From the NCBI RefSeq assembly GCF_004005935.1, contig NZ_SACQ01000001.1:837485-901484 (forward strand): 64,000 bases of DNA, in the 5' to 3' direction. The notes beneath the pieces are model-generated. The model worked only from the letters and a program-made list of their open reading frames with translations. It was not told where the DNA came from and made no database searches. Every line of letters begins with the position of its first letter. Position 1 is the stretch's first letter. The DNA is from Neptunomonas marina. Lineage in GTDB: Bacteria > Pseudomonadota > Gammaproteobacteria > Pseudomonadales > Balneatricaceae. Below are positions 52,522-62,525 of this stretch, in pieces. The position numbers and the translations under genes are program-made.

Positions 52522-54630
52522 ATGACGTTTTTTCATAAGATCCAAAACAGAATCGCAATACTCTCGGCATTTTTCCTTATTGTAGCTGTCGCAGTGATGC
52601 TAATGATGGTTAAGTGGGGAAATGACCGGCTTCATGATGATGTGATTGAACAGGCCACGGAACGGCTGACCGCTAACGCAACCGCTGAGTTATCCGCTAT
52701 CGCACGGGCAGAGGCAAATAGCATCGCTCAGGAGATGGCGAACAGCACGGATGTTGCGCTAAGCCTAAAGCAAGTGATGGAGAGCTTTATTGAGCGTGGA
52801 TTAACGCAAAGCGTCAGCCGTGCTGATATCTCCGACTTAACAGGCGATATTCTGGCAAAAAACCAGAGTGTGGCCGGCACCTATATCGCGTGGCTGCCAA
52901 ATAAAGTGGACGGCTCTGACAGTTTGTACGCCGGCCAAGCAGATCATACTCATGAATCTGGCCAGTTTGCTCCTTATTGGTCACGTGCCGCCGATGGCAG
53001 TATGGCGCTACGTCCACTTGGTATTCCTGCCAGCGGTCAATCTGGCACAGCAAGCAGTGACGCTTGGTATACCTGCCCACTACAAACGAATAAAACCTGT
53101 TTAACCGAGCCTTACACTTGGAAACTGCAAGGTAAAACGGTTGTGGGGACATCGATCACTGCACCGGTGACTGTTAAAGGGGAAGTGGTTGGTATGGCAG
53201 GTGTAGATATCGTGCTGGACTACCTCACCGCCCTTGCCCAGAAGACGTCAGATAACCTGTACGATGGTAAAAGCCGCGTTCGAGTTGTCAGTGCAAAAGG
53301 TCTGATTGGCGCAGATTCGTTGGCGCCTGAAAACAACGGCCAACCGTTGAGTGATGACTACATCAGCAATATTCAGCAGCTACTGGCTTCTAATACGGTT
53401 GCTGTCGTTGATCACCCCGATGATTTGGTGGTGGTTGCTCCAATCTTTGTGCCTGCATTGGATTCCCAATGGGGCGTCATCATCAATGTGCCGAAACAAC
53501 TTGCGTTGGCAGGTGTTGAAGAGACGCGCTCTGTACTGGATGCCGGTTTTGCAAGCAACCTAACATCGATGTTGATCTCTGGGCTTGCTGTGGCACTGGT
53601 TGGCGCAATTTTGATGGCGATTGTGGCACGCTCTATTGCTCGTCCTATTTTGTCTGCGGCGGAGCTGGTGAACACGCTGGCCAACCAAGATGGCGATCTC
53701 ACCCAGCGTATCGATATGGCAGATCGTAAGGATGAGATCGGTTATCTCGCAACGGGTATCAACAGCTTTATTGAGAAAACCCACCATATCGTGAAGGATA
53801 TCGCCGGTGAGATGAACAGCGTTGAGGGTTCAGCAAACCGTGCGTCGGCTATCTCCCAAGATACCAACGCGCGCGTACAATCCCAGCGCCAAGAGATTGA
53901 GTTGATTGCGGTTGCGATCAATGAGATGTCTTCTGCGGCGGGTGAAGTGGCTCAAAGCTCCGCGGCAACAGCAACCGCTGCGAATGAAGCCACGGAAGCC
54001 GTGCAACAGGGCGCTAGTAACGTGCAGCAGAATGCATCGACGATTCGCTCTATGGGCGCTCGTATGGATCAGGTGAGTGATGTGATGGATCAGCTTGCCA
54101 AAGATAGCGAAGGTATCAGCCACATTGTTGAGGTGATCAGCGATATCTCTGAGCAGACGAACTTACTGGCGCTGAACGCGGCTATTGAAGCGGCGCGTGC
54201 GGGTGATCAAGGACGTGGTTTCTCGGTTGTTGCTGATGAAGTACGTAATCTGGCAACGAAAACACAGCAATCAACCGCTCAGATTCAGCAACTGATCGAT
54301 AAGCTGCAGGAGCGCTCTGCTCAAGCGGTGGTAGAGATCGAGAAGAGTACAGAGTACACGCAAAGTTGTATCTCTCAGGCGGATGAGGCGGCGCAACAGC
54401 TAGATGCTGTGGTGTCGGCGATCAACCAAATCGATCAGATGAGCACGCAGATCGCTAGTGCATCTGAGCAACAACGTGCTGTAACCGAAGACGTGACTGC
54501 AAACGTTGAGCGTATCTCAGCGGCGGTTAACGCTGTTGCAGAAGATGCCAACTCCACAGACGAAGAGAGCCACCGTTTGCTAGCGTTGGTGAAATCTCTT
54601 GAAAGCCAGTTAAAACGCTTTAAGTTTTAA
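52522..54630 (+). CDS. Methyl-accepting chemotaxis protein, dCache sensor
   Basis: A 702-aa chemoreceptor. TM1 lies at ~12-32, a large periplasmic double-Cache domain at ~40-340 ([51 protein letters not shown]), TM2 at ~348-370 and HAMP at ~370-425. A long cytoplasmic hairpin has an intact tip ([21 protein letters not shown]). There is no CheR-binding pentapeptide at the C-terminus (LKRFKF). dCache domains commonly sense amino acids or amines. It ends at a strong terminator, next to the left end of the IS1380 element. Confidence 0.94.
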   Translation: MTFFHKIQNRIAILSAFFLIVAVAVMLMMVKWGNDRLHDDVIEQATERLTANATAELSAIARAEANSIAQEMANSTDVALSLKQVMESFIERGLTQSVSRADISDLTGDILAKNQSVAGTYIAWLPNKVDGSDSLYAGQADHTHESGQFAPYWSRAADGSMALRPLGIPASGQSGTASSDAWYTCPLQTNKTCLTEPYTWKLQGKTVVGTSITAPVTVKGEVVGMAGVDIVLDYLTALAQKTSDNLYDGKSRVRVVSAKGLIGADSLAPENNGQPLSDDYISNIQQLLASNTVAVVDHPDDLVVVAPIFVPALDSQWGVIINVPKQLALAGVEETRSVLDAGFASNLTSMLISGLAVALVGAILMAIVARSIARPILSAAELVNTLANQDGDLTQRIDMADRKDEIGYLATGINSFIEKTHHIVKDIAGEMNSVEGSANRASAISQDTNARVQSQRQEIELIAVAINEMSSAAGEVAQSSAATATAANEATEAVQQGASNVQQNASTIRSMGARMDQVSDVMDQLAKDSEGISHIVEVISDISEQTNLLALNAAIEAARAGDQGRGFSVVADEVRNLATKTQQSTAQIQQLIDKLQERSAQAVVEIEKSTEYTQSCISQADEAAQQLDAVVSAINQIDQMSTQIASASEQQRAVTEDVTANVERISAAVNAVAEDANSTDEESHRLLALVKSLESQLKRFKF

Positions 54631-54638
54631 AAGATCGC

Positions 54639-54671
54639 GGCGGCAGCCAGTGTGGTTGCCGCCTTCTTTTT
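54639..54671 (+). terminator. Intrinsic terminator of chemoreceptor gene
   Basis: GGCGGCAGCC (54639-54648) pairs with GGTTGCCGCC (54654-54663), one G-T pair, loop AGTGT, followed by TTCTTTTT. It lies 8 bp after the stop codon. Confidence 0.88.
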
Positions 54672-54712
54672 CCTCTTCCTCACAATAGTTCGTTTTATTC
54701 CTCTCTTTTACA

Positions 54713-56343
54713 CCTGACTCCGTGACTTAAAACTCAGCTCGCATCTCCACACACCTGTAAACACGCGGCCTGCGGCGGTAAAATGGACGCCATTCTCGAT
54801 TCACCCAGACAGTGATATCTGACTATGCGTACCTTCAAGCTGGAACAGTCCAAAACCGAGATTATCACACCCCACGGCGGTCTGGCGCTGGTTGGCCACA
54901 GTGTCAACAGAATGACCTCCCTGGCTAAGACCTCACGCACCATCGTCAAGCGCCATGGCATCGCCAACATCGATCTCATTCGCACCTACCTGGGGTTGAT
55001 TTGCCTGGGCAAGAGCGATTTCGAAGCTGTCGAGCACGCACGCCATGACCCCTTCTTTAAAGCGGCCATGGGCATCAAGCAATCACCTTCATCCGCTCGG
55101 CTGCGTCAGCGTTTCGATGAAGATGCCAGGGTACTGATCCCGTTGTTGGATGAAGCCAGTGTCGAGTTTCTGTGCAAGGCGTCTGTACCTGTCGGCACCC
55201 TTGCCACCGGTCACGCGCCGCTGGATATAAACGTATTCCCCATGGACAACAGCAACACTAAGAAAGAGGGCGTGGCCTACACCTACAAGGGGCACGACGG
55301 CTACGCCCCCATCGCGGCCTACCTGGGCACGGAGGGCTGGTGTCTGGGCTGTGAGCTGCGACCGGGTAACCAACACGCCAACAAGGAGTTGCTGCCTCGG
55401 GTGCGTCAGCTGACCGATGCACCGCTACTGGTACGGCTTGACAGCGCCCATGATGCCGCCGAGAACCGCGCGTACTTCCGTACGCACGGGGTGGACTACC
55501 TGATCAAGTGGAACCCTCGCTCGCAAGATGGTTTGGCCTGGGTTGACAAGGCTCATGCGGCTGGCGCACTCTGGTGCCATACTCGGCCGGGCAAAATGGA
55601 AACGCTGCTGAGCGAGCGGCTGGATGGCACTGAAGACCGCCTGATCGTCAAGGTGACGGTGCGCCACAGTGACAGTACAGGGCAGCTGTTTCTGGAGCCC
55701 GAGGTGAGCCTGGGAGGCTGGACGACCTCGCTCAAGCCGGACGCGGTGGATCATGCCAAGGTGATGGCGCTCTACCAGGATCACGCCACCAGCGAACAGT
55801 TCCACAGTGAGTTCAAGACTGATCTGGATCTCGAACGTTTGCCGTCAGGGAAGTTCGATACCAACGACCTAGTCATGGCGTTTGCTGTACTGGGCTACAA
55901 CCTATTGCGCTGGATGGGACAGCGCGTACTGCTGGGACCGGATGCGCCGGTGCGTCATCCGGCTAAACGTCGGCGGCTGAAGACCGTCATGCGGGAGCTG
56001 ATGTATATGGCCTGCCGCCTGGTCAGCAGCGGTCGCCGTCTTTACCTGCGTTTTGGCCAACATTGCCCCGGGTTCAGGGCGTTCGGTTGCATCTACGAGT
56101 CGATCTGATCCACTCGGCTTAACTCACCTCGTTCAACCGCCAAGCCACAAAGCGCCATGCATGGCAGGATATTTTGTGGTTCCCGATAGCATTCAGAGCA
56201 AAAAAACGTCGGAGAAGACGGTGAATGATGCTGCAGTAGCGCAGACGCGGCGGCAGAATCCGGATAAGATCGAGCGGTGTTAAAGGGCACGGTCATACTC
56301 AGGGCAGTGACACCGCAACGACAGATGAAGTCACTGATTCAGG
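54713..56343 (+). mobile_element. IS1380-family insertion sequence
   Basis: A 1631-bp element bounded by imperfect terminal inverted repeats: left CCTGACTCCGTGACTT (54713-54728); right AAGTCACTGATTCAGG (56328-56343). 14 of 16 positions are complementary. It contains one full-length transposase gene (54825-56108). The flanks (left ...TTACA, right TTAAG...) do not form a convincing target duplication, suggesting a rearranged insertion. Its base composition is more GC-rich than the adjoining beta-CASP gene. Confidence 0.85.
54825..56108 (+). CDS. IS1380-family DDE transposase
   Basis: A 427-aa transposase of the IS1380 family (ISEcp1 group), apparently intact. The DDE domain includes LDINVFPMDNSNTKKEGVAYTYKGHDGYAPIAAYLG, PLLVRLDSAHDAAENRAYF, and a Glu-containing EQFHSEFKTDLDLERLPSG. 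Its neighbours inside the element are only terminal repeats. It starts at the ATG at 54825. Intact length suggests the element is recent or active. Confidence 0.95.
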   Translation: MRTFKLEQSKTEIITPHGGLALVGHSVNRMTSLAKTSRTIVKRHGIANIDLIRTYLGLICLGKSDFEAVEHARHDPFFKAAMGIKQSPSSARLRQRFDEDARVLIPLLDEASVEFLCKASVPVGTLATGHAPLDINVFPMDNSNTKKEGVAYTYKGHDGYAPIAAYLGTEGWCLGCELRPGNQHANKELLPRVRQLTDAPLLVRLDSAHDAAENRAYFRTHGVDYLIKWNPRSQDGLAWVDKAHAAGALWCHTRPGKMETLLSERLDGTEDRLIVKVTVRHSDSTGQLFLEPEVSLGGWTTSLKPDAVDHAKVMALYQDHATSEQFHSEFKTDLDLERLPSGKFDTNDLVMAFAVLGYNLLRWMGQRVLLGPDAPVRHPAKRRRLKTVMRELMYMACRLVSSGRRLYLRFGQHCPGFRAFGCIYESI

Positions 56344-56368
56344 TTAAGCATACATACGAGGATAGATT

Positions 56369-58075
56369 ATGCTGAAGGTTAAATTTTTAGGTGCGTATGA
56401 AGGTATCACTGGCTCATGTTCTTGGCTCTGGCACACAGATTCAGATACTCAGTTCCTAGTGGATTGTGGTATGCATCAAGGAACACATGAGGAAGAATGG
56501 AAAAACTACAAGCCGTTTGAGTTTGAAGCTCGTAAGATCCAGTATGTATTGCTAACACACGCTCACATTGATCACTGTGGGTTGCTACCAAAGCTTGTAA
56601 AGAATGGCTTCAAAGGTTGGGTTTACTGTACGCAAGCGACGCGAGATATCGCAGAACTGATGTTACGAGACGCTGCTAAGATATCTGATCTATTTAACGA
56701 GTCGGATGTAAATTTAATAAAGTGGCATGTTATAGATGTAGGAGGCTTTCATTGGAATAAAACTCTGCGTCTTTCTGATGGGCTTTCAGTTGTTTATAAG
56801 CGTGGAAGCCACGTATTAGGAGCCTGTAGCGTTTCTATTATGTGGTCTGATAAAGATCATGAAGGATTAAAAAGTATCCACTTTAGTGGCGATATCGGAT
56901 CTCAAATTGAAGGTAATTGTTATCTTCCGATTATGAAAGATGATCATTATCCATATCCTAAGTCCGATTATATCGTCGTAGAGTCGACGTATGGTGCTAC
57001 TGAACGAGATAGTCATTTTAAAAACCATGAAAACCGTATAAACGAACTTGGGTCTATTATAAGCAAGACTGTATTTGAGAATAATGGCACCGTGCTGATA
57101 CCAGCTTTTTCCTTCCATCGAACACAAGAGCTAATATTCGATATACTCGCATGGCAATGGAAGTACTGGGGGGAAAGTTCAAGTAAGGATCTGATGGGAG
57201 CGCTTATAAAAAAAGAAGATGAAAGTAGCACTTATGAAAGTCCTTTAAGAGTGCTTTGTGACAGCCCTCTCGGATCTAAAGTTAATAAAGTTTATGGTGA
57301 GCAGCTACTTAAAATATTGGCGAATGGTAAATATCAATATCTCAACTCTGAATTAGCAGACCGGTTGAAAAGCGATGAAAAAGAAGTAGCAAGAATATTT
57401 AGAGATCTAGATAGCAATGGCTGGATCTATCGTAATGGCCATATAGTTAAGTGTCTTCGTCCTGAAGATCGTGAAAAGAAAAAATCTAATCAAAGAATTA
57501 ATAAAAATATTAAACGCTATGGGGTTATTATAGCTAGTTCTGGCATGTGTGATCATGGTCCAGTAGTAAGTTACTTAAAGGAAATTAGTAGAAATCCGAA
57601 CAACACAATTGTGTTAACGGGTTATCAGTCTCAAGGATCAATGGGTAGATACTTATTAGAAAGGTCAGAGGCTGCGCCAGGTAACGAAACAGGTGCTAAT
57701 ATTGTTAACATGTCTGGGTTTTATTCTGCACATGGAGATCAGGAAAAAATTGTAGATTATATTTTTTCACTAGGGACGCTTGGTGCAGATTCTCGTTCAG
57801 CACGCGTGTTTATAAACCATGGCGAGGCTACTAGTAAGTCTTGTTTGCAGGGTGCAATACGGCATAGAGCGGATCAAGCGAAGCAGGGAGATAGGCTGGT
57901 TTCCTCTGTAGAAATCGCGAGATCTTCATGGTTTGATCTGAGTAGTGGTCGCTACTTAGAGGAGTCAAATGATAGAGGAGATACGCTTATTGACCGCCTC
58001 TCATCGATCGAAGACAAGTTGTCTCGACTAACCGACGAGCTGGCAAACTTGCAACTGGATAGGGTTCGCCGATAA
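56369..58075 (+). CDS. MBL-fold beta-CASP nuclease-like protein with inserted winged-helix-like segment
   Basis: A 568-aa metallo-beta-lactamase/beta-CASP protein. The metal motifs are intact: HAHIDH (64-69), His147 (GSHVLGA) and Asp175 (FSGDIG). The beta-CASP region has VVESTYG (203-209), PAFSFHRTQELI, ASSGM, GYQSQGSMGRYLL and SGFYSAHGDQ (449-458). These features indicate an RNA or DNA nuclease of the CPSF73/RNase J superfamily. Between CDSPLGSKV and YGVIIASSGM lies a segment (~318-362, LNSELADRLKSDEKEVARIFRDLDSNGWIYRNG) that looks like a winged helix. The C-terminus is a coiled coil. It is strongly A+T-rich compared with its neighbours and lies between two insertion sequences. Substrate unknown. 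Confidence 0.88.
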   Translation: MLKVKFLGAYEGITGSCSWLWHTDSDTQFLVDCGMHQGTHEEEWKNYKPFEFEARKIQYVLLTHAHIDHCGLLPKLVKNGFKGWVYCTQATRDIAELMLRDAAKISDLFNESDVNLIKWHVIDVGGFHWNKTLRLSDGLSVVYKRGSHVLGACSVSIMWSDKDHEGLKSIHFSGDIGSQIEGNCYLPIMKDDHYPYPKSDYIVVESTYGATERDSHFKNHENRINELGSIISKTVFENNGTVLIPAFSFHRTQELIFDILAWQWKYWGESSSKDLMGALIKKEDESSTYESPLRVLCDSPLGSKVNKVYGEQLLKILANGKYQYLNSELADRLKSDEKEVARIFRDLDSNGWIYRNGHIVKCLRPEDREKKKSNQRINKNIKRYGVIIASSGMCDHGPVVSYLKEISRNPNNTIVLTGYQSQGSMGRYLLERSEAAPGNETGANIVNMSGFYSAHGDQEKIVDYIFSLGTLGADSRSARVFINHGEATSKSCLQGAIRHRADQAKQGDRLVSSVEIARSSWFDLSSGRYLEESNDRGDTLIDRLSSIEDKLSRLTDELANLQLDRVRR

Positions 58076-58135
58076 CCATCGCGAGAACCATTAATTTTAT
58101 CGAATGTGCGGCGAAAGGCGTTCCCCTTTCATTAG

Positions 58136-59295
58136 GGAAGCTGTGATCAAGTCCGCCACATGGGATAATCTGACTGCACATGATCGAGGACGCATAAGAT
58201 GGATAAGCAACTTACATTCGCGGACAGCGAGTTCAGCAACAAGCGCCGTCAGACCCGTAAGGAGAAGTTCCTGGGCCGAATGGACAAGCTGATTCCATGG
58301 GCGCGTCTCGAAGCTGTTATCGAGCCCCACTATCCCAAGGCTGGAAATGGCCGTCGGCCTTACCCGTTGTCCACCATGTTGCGCATTCACTGCATGCAGC
58401 AGTGGTATAACCTCAGTGATCCAGCCATGGAAGATGCGCTGTACGAGATTGCCTCAATGCGGCTGTTTGCAGGCTTGTCACTGGATAAAGCCATTCCCGA
58501 TCACACCACCATTCTGAAGTTTCGGCACTTGCTCGAACGCCACGATCTGGCCCGACAGGTTTTTGAAGAGGTGAACCAAAGGCTGTCTGAGGCCGGTGTC
58601 CTTCTGAAAGAGGGCTCACTGGCCGATGCCACCATCATCGAAGCCCCTAGCTCCACCAAGAACAAAACGGGCGAGCGTGATCCCGAGATGCACCAGACCA
58701 AAAAAGGCAATCAGTGGCACTTCGGGATGAAGGCTCACATCGGGGTTGATGCCCGCACCGGCATCACGCACAGTTTCACGACAACTGCGGCCAATGAGCA
58801 CGATCTTAATCAGGTTGATCAACTGCTACACGGTGAAGAAGCATTCATCTTTGCTGATGCGGGTTACCGGGGTGCCGAAAAGCGAGACGAGCTGAAAGAT
58901 GTCAGCGCGGACTGGTACATCGCCGAACAGCCAGGGAAGCTGAAGACACTCAAAAAACACCCTCGGATCAATAAGGTCAGAATCCGCACCGAGTATTTGA
59001 AGGCCAGCCTCCGCGCCAAGGTCGAGCATCCGTTCCGGATCATCAAATGCCAGTTTGGTTTTGTAAAAGCACGCTACCGTGGCCTGAAGAAAAATGACTG
59101 CAAGCTGGCCATGCTGTTCGCGCTGGCCAACGTTGTGAGGGTAGACCAGATGTTAAGAGCGCAGGGATAATCCGTCTGTACTGTCTGAAAAGGCGGTTGC
59201 AGTCGGTTAAAAAGGGGTAAATGTGCGCATTTTATGCCCCAGATACAGAGAAAAAGCCGTTTTGATGGCTCATCGGGGACTTGTTCATACGTTCC
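58136..59295 (+). mobile_element. IS5-family insertion sequence
   Basis: A 1160-bp element with imperfect terminal inverted repeats: GGAAGCTGTGATCAAGTCC (58136-58154) and, on the other strand, GGAACGTATGAACAAGTCC (59295-59277). 15 of 19 positions match. The flanks are TTAG on the left and ATAG on the right, close to the YTAR 4-bp target duplication of IS5 but not identical. It has one transposase gene. Confidence 0.85.
58199..59170 (+). CDS. IS5-family transposase
   Basis: A 323-aa IS5-type transposase. It has [43 protein letters not shown] at the N-terminus. The DDE core has [60 protein letters not shown], and the catalytic Glu in [17 protein letters not shown]. It is full length and apparently functional. 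The ATG at 58199 lies 63 bases inside the left terminal repeat. Confidence 0.95.
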   Translation: MDKQLTFADSEFSNKRRQTRKEKFLGRMDKLIPWARLEAVIEPHYPKAGNGRRPYPLSTMLRIHCMQQWYNLSDPAMEDALYEIASMRLFAGLSLDKAIPDHTTILKFRHLLERHDLARQVFEEVNQRLSEAGVLLKEGSLADATIIEAPSSTKNKTGERDPEMHQTKKGNQWHFGMKAHIGVDARTGITHSFTTTAANEHDLNQVDQLLHGEEAFIFADAGYRGAEKRDELKDVSADWYIAEQPGKLKTLKKHPRINKVRIRTEYLKASLRAKVEHPFRIIKCQFGFVKARYRGLKKNDCKLAMLFALANVVRVDQMLRAQG

Positions 59296-59440
59296 ATAGT
59301 TTATGCTTTCGATTCGTAAGTTTTATGTCTAAATCACCTTTGAAATTTAGGTATATGACTTACTAATCGTTAGAAAAATGCTGTGTTAATTGATGTGAGC
59401 CTCATAAAATAACGCCATATTTTTTACCGAGGGATGACGC

Positions 59441-60328
59441 GTGTTTTTTTCAGTCTCACATCTACTCCTGATCGCTGTTGCGGCCATTTGGGGATTTGCA
59501 TTTGTTGCGCAAAGCGCAGGGATGGACCACCTAGGTCCGCATAGCTTCAACGCTGCGCGGTTCTTGCTAGCCACACTCTCGCTGTTGCCGTTGTGGTTTA
59601 TGATGCGCCACAAGCGTGAAAAGCAGGGCAAAGCGCTTATTTGGGGCGGTATCGCCGCGGGTATTGTCATGTTTGGTGGCTTTACCATGCAGCAGGTAGG
59701 TTTACTTGATACAACCGCCGGTAACGCCGGTTTTATTACCGGTATGTATATCGTGTTGGTGCCCATTGCGGGTGTGCTGCTTGGCCACTCCACGAACATG
59801 CAAACGTGGGCAGGTTTGATCTTGGCAGTGCTTGGGCTGTACAGCCTGACGATTGGGCCTAACTTTTCGATGGGGCAGGGTGATCTACTGGTCTTAATTG
59901 GTGCCTTTTTCTGGACCGGGCACGTCCTGATTATTGGCTGGATCTCTCGCAAAGTGGATGCCATCAGCCTCTCCATCGTTCAATTTGTCGTTGCAACTGT
60001 GCTGGCTACCGGCTTCGCGGTAGCGCTCGAAACCCCTGACATGGGTGGTTTCACCTCCGCATGGTTGCCGCTGGTTTATGCCGGTGTGGCTTCAAGTGGT
60101 ATCGCGTTTACCCTGCAAGCGATTGCGCAACGTAAAGTAGAGCCGAGCGTGACTGCCTTGATTCTCTCTACGGAGGCTGTATTTGCAGTGCTTGGGGGCT
60201 GCTTGTTACTCAATGAGCCTTTTGGTGCGAAAGAGGCGCTAGGCTGTGGCTTAATGATGATCGGTATGGTGGTCACCCAGTGGCCGGTTAAACGCCGTAA
60301 CGACGTTGTCGCTGAGCCCCTTAGCTAA
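59441..60328 (+). CDS. DMT superfamily (EamA/RhaT-like) transporter
   Basis: A 295-aa ten-helix inner-membrane transporter with two EamA repeats. It has LLIAVAAIWGFAFVAQSAGMDHLGPHSFNAARFLLA at the start and STEAVFAVLGGCLLLNEPFGAKEALGCGLMMIGM at the end. The substrate is unknown. The GTG at 59441 with CGAGGGA upstream is the start. It lies just beyond the IS5 element (145 bp from its right end), so its promoter is probably host-derived and undisturbed. It ends before a shared terminator. Confidence 0.88.
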   Translation: MFFSVSHLLLIAVAAIWGFAFVAQSAGMDHLGPHSFNAARFLLATLSLLPLWFMMRHKREKQGKALIWGGIAAGIVMFGGFTMQQVGLLDTTAGNAGFITGMYIVLVPIAGVLLGHSTNMQTWAGLILAVLGLYSLTIGPNFSMGQGDLLVLIGAFFWTGHVLIIGWISRKVDAISLSIVQFVVATVLATGFAVALETPDMGGFTSAWLPLVYAGVASSGIAFTLQAIAQRKVEPSVTALILSTEAVFAVLGGCLLLNEPFGAKEALGCGLMMIGMVVTQWPVKRRNDVVAEPLS

Positions 60329-60330
60329 AT

Positions 60331-60360
60331 AAAAAGGGTAGGCCTTATTGGGCCTACCCT
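60331..60360. terminator. Shared terminator between EamA and RimB-RimK genes
   Basis: AGGGTAGGCC (60335-60344) and GGCCTACCCT (60351-60360) form a perfect 10-bp stem with loop TTATTG. On the minus strand it is followed by five T residues, so it is a strong terminator for the RimB-RimK gene and it also sits behind the plus-strand gene. Confidence 0.85.
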
Positions 60361-60383
60361 GATATGCGCAGGTTTACATTCGC

Positions 60384-61784
60384 CTACTCTGATGCGTCAG
60401 TTTTCCACTTTAATTTCTTCTCAATCGCTTGAATCATCAAGCCCGCAACATCTTTCCCTGTCGCACCTTCGATTCCTTCAAGGCCAGGGGAGGAGTTGAC
60501 CTCTAACAATAGTGGGCCTTTTGCCGAGCGGATAATATCAACCCCCGCCACCTGTAATCCCATCGATTTAGCGGCTTTAATAGCGATCTTTTTCTCATCC
60601 GCAGTGGGAGAGATCAAACTTGCGGTGCCGCCTTGGTGGATGTTCGCTCTAAACTCACCGGGCTCTGCTTCACGTTGGATCGATGCGACAACCTTGCCAT
60701 CCACAACGAAGCAGCGGATATCTTTGCCGTTGGCTTCCTTGATGAACTCCTGCACAAGAATGTCAGCTTTCAGGCTCTTGAACGCGTTGATCACACTCTC
60801 GGCGGCTTTTTTCGTCTCGGCTAGCACAACGCCGCGCCCTTGAGTTCCCTCAAGCAGTTTAATGATCAATGGAGCACCACCCACCATATCGATAAGGTCA
60901 TCGGTTTCTAGGGGCGAGTTTGCAAAGCCTGTGATCGGGATGTCGATCTTGCTCTCAAACAACAGCTGTAAAGAGTGCAGCTTGTCGCGCGACTGGGTAA
61001 TCGCCTCAGCGGTGTTTAAGCAAAATACGCCCATCGACTCAAACTGGCGCGTCAGCGCACAACCGTAAAACGTCATACTGGGGCGAATGCGCGGAATAAC
61101 CGCGTTTAGATCGTTGAGTACTTTACCGCCGCGATAGTGAACTTCCGGGTTGCCCGCATCCATTTTCATATAGCAGTGTTTGATATTGAGGAAGACCATC
61201 TCGTGGCCGCGCTCCTCACCCGCCTCAATAATACGGCGGTTGCTATAAAGGTTTGGGTTGCTAGCAAGTACACCAATTTTCATGCCTTTCTTGGGCGATT
61301 TTCTAGGCACGTAAAGCTCGCTTAACTGCTCTTGCGAGTAATTACCTAATGCGAAGGACTGATCGGGATCTACGATCAGTTTGCCTGACATCGCTTCGCG
61401 CCCAAGCAGCATTCGATAGCCCATAGCGTCTCGATTAGCTAGGGTGAGTTCTACATCCCAGCTCTGGTCACCAATGGCGATACTGGTTTTAATCACGTAG
61501 CGCTTTTCAGAACTACCGCTGGAGCTTTTCACGCTGCGACGATCAAAAATAGGGGCTTCGCAGTTGACCAACGTTTTTCTGTTGTCTTGCAAAGGGCAGA
61601 CGTCAAAGCGTACCCAGCTAACACCATCGCGCTGGAACGGCTGAATATTCAACGCATGAATGGCCGATGTCTTAGCACCTGAGTCGACTCTGGCTTTAAT
61701 TGCTGGAATGGCAAGTTGTGGGAACTTGCACCACTCTTCGGCGCCACACAGGTTTTTTTCTATCGTCACGCGCTTAATCCTCAC
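60384..61784 (-). CDS. RimB-like protease fused to RimK-like glutamate ligase
   Basis: A 466-aa two-domain protein. Residues ~1-150 form a retropepsin-like domain formerly called ATP-dependent zinc protease (RimB/DUF785), with the active-site signature [14 protein letters not shown] (Asp34-Ser-Gly) and [19 protein letters not shown]. Residues ~160-460 form an ATP-grasp RimK domain ([68 protein letters not shown]). RimK adds glutamates to ribosomal protein S6, and RimB has been proposed to remove them. Fusion puts writer and eraser in one chain. It ends at the shared terminator. Confidence 0.9.
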   Translation of the reverse strand: MRIKRVTIEKNLCGAEEWCKFPQLAIPAIKARVDSGAKTSAIHALNIQPFQRDGVSWVRFDVCPLQDNRKTLVNCEAPIFDRRSVKSSSGSSEKRYVIKTSIAIGDQSWDVELTLANRDAMGYRMLLGREAMSGKLIVDPDQSFALGNYSQEQLSELYVPRKSPKKGMKIGVLASNPNLYSNRRIIEAGEERGHEMVFLNIKHCYMKMDAGNPEVHYRGGKVLNDLNAVIPRIRPSMTFYGCALTRQFESMGVFCLNTAEAITQSRDKLHSLQLLFESKIDIPITGFANSPLETDDLIDMVGGAPLIIKLLEGTQGRGVVLAETKKAAESVINAFKSLKADILVQEFIKEANGKDIRCFVVDGKVVASIQREAEPGEFRANIHQGGTASLISPTADEKKIAIKAAKSMGLQVAGVDIIRSAKGPLLLEVNSSPGLEGIEGATGKDVAGLMIQAIEKKLKWKTDASE

Positions 61785-61952
61785 TGATAGTTTTTGAATA
61801 GTGCAATTTGAACCTTGTTTTTAAAAAGAAACAATCTTTATTTTAGCGCAGCTGATACCACCGCGGTGAAACTTGAGGTTACGCAATAATTCAAGGCGCG
61901 TTGTATGTAACGGTACGTAAATTACGCGGCAGATTATCCGGTGTATATGGCG

Positions 61953-62396
61953 CTAAGAGGAGAAGGTCGCTGGCACGACGCGCTCTACCGGTGTTGATAA
62001 GATCATCATGGTGTTGGTATCGCTCATGTCGATAAAAGACTCGAGAATCGCATCCAGTTGCGCCATGGATTCAACCGCGAGCTTCACAAGAAACGCTTGC
62101 TCGCCGGTGACGTTTAAGCATTCGATCACTTCATCGCAGTTAAGCAGCAGTGCTTTGAAGGCGCGCTCTTTAGTTTGGTAAACCTTGCACTGAACGAGCG
62201 CAACAATAGGATAACCAAGCTTATCGAGATCAACTTTGAGCGCGTAGCCGGTAATCACACCTGCCTGTTCCAGTTTGCGGATACGCTCGGCAACAGCGGG
62301 CGCGGAAAGGTGCACTTTCTTGCCAAGCTCTGCGTAGCTGATACGTGCATTTTTCTGTAATTCGGAAATAATTTTGCGATTGATACTATCGACCAT
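61953..62396 (-). CDS. Lrp/AsnC family transcriptional regulator
   Basis: A 147-aa Lrp-type feast/famine regulator. The HTH region is SINRKIISELQKNARISYAELGKKVHLSAPAVAERIRKLEQAGVITGY, followed by an RAM effector domain. The ATG at 62394-62396 has AAAGG just upstream; an open reading to 62423 lacks a site. No obvious target gene is adjacent except the PPOX-like gene upstream. Confidence 0.93.
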   Translation of the reverse strand: MVDSINRKIISELQKNARISYAELGKKVHLSAPAVAERIRKLEQAGVITGYALKVDLDKLGYPIVALVQCKVYQTKERAFKALLLNCDEVIECLNVTGEQAFLVKLAVESMAQLDAILESFIDMSDTNTMMILSTPVERVVPATFSS

Positions 62397-62473
62397 GGTT
62401 GCCTTTGGAAATGTCGTTATCACTGCGCGCTACTATCGCAATTCGTAGCACCTCCGACAAGCGATTCGGTGTC

Positions 62474-62511
62474 AAAAAAAGGCGAAGCGCTCCATGCCAG
62501 AGTCGCTTCGC
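62474..62511 (-). terminator. Intrinsic terminator of PPOX-like gene
   Basis: On the minus strand an 8-bp stem, GCGAAGCG (62511-62504) / CGCTTCGC (62489-62482), with a 14-base loop is followed by C and seven T residues (complement of 62474-62480), just after the stop of the upstream gene. Confidence 0.8.
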
Positions 62512-62525
62512 GAACAACGCTCTGC

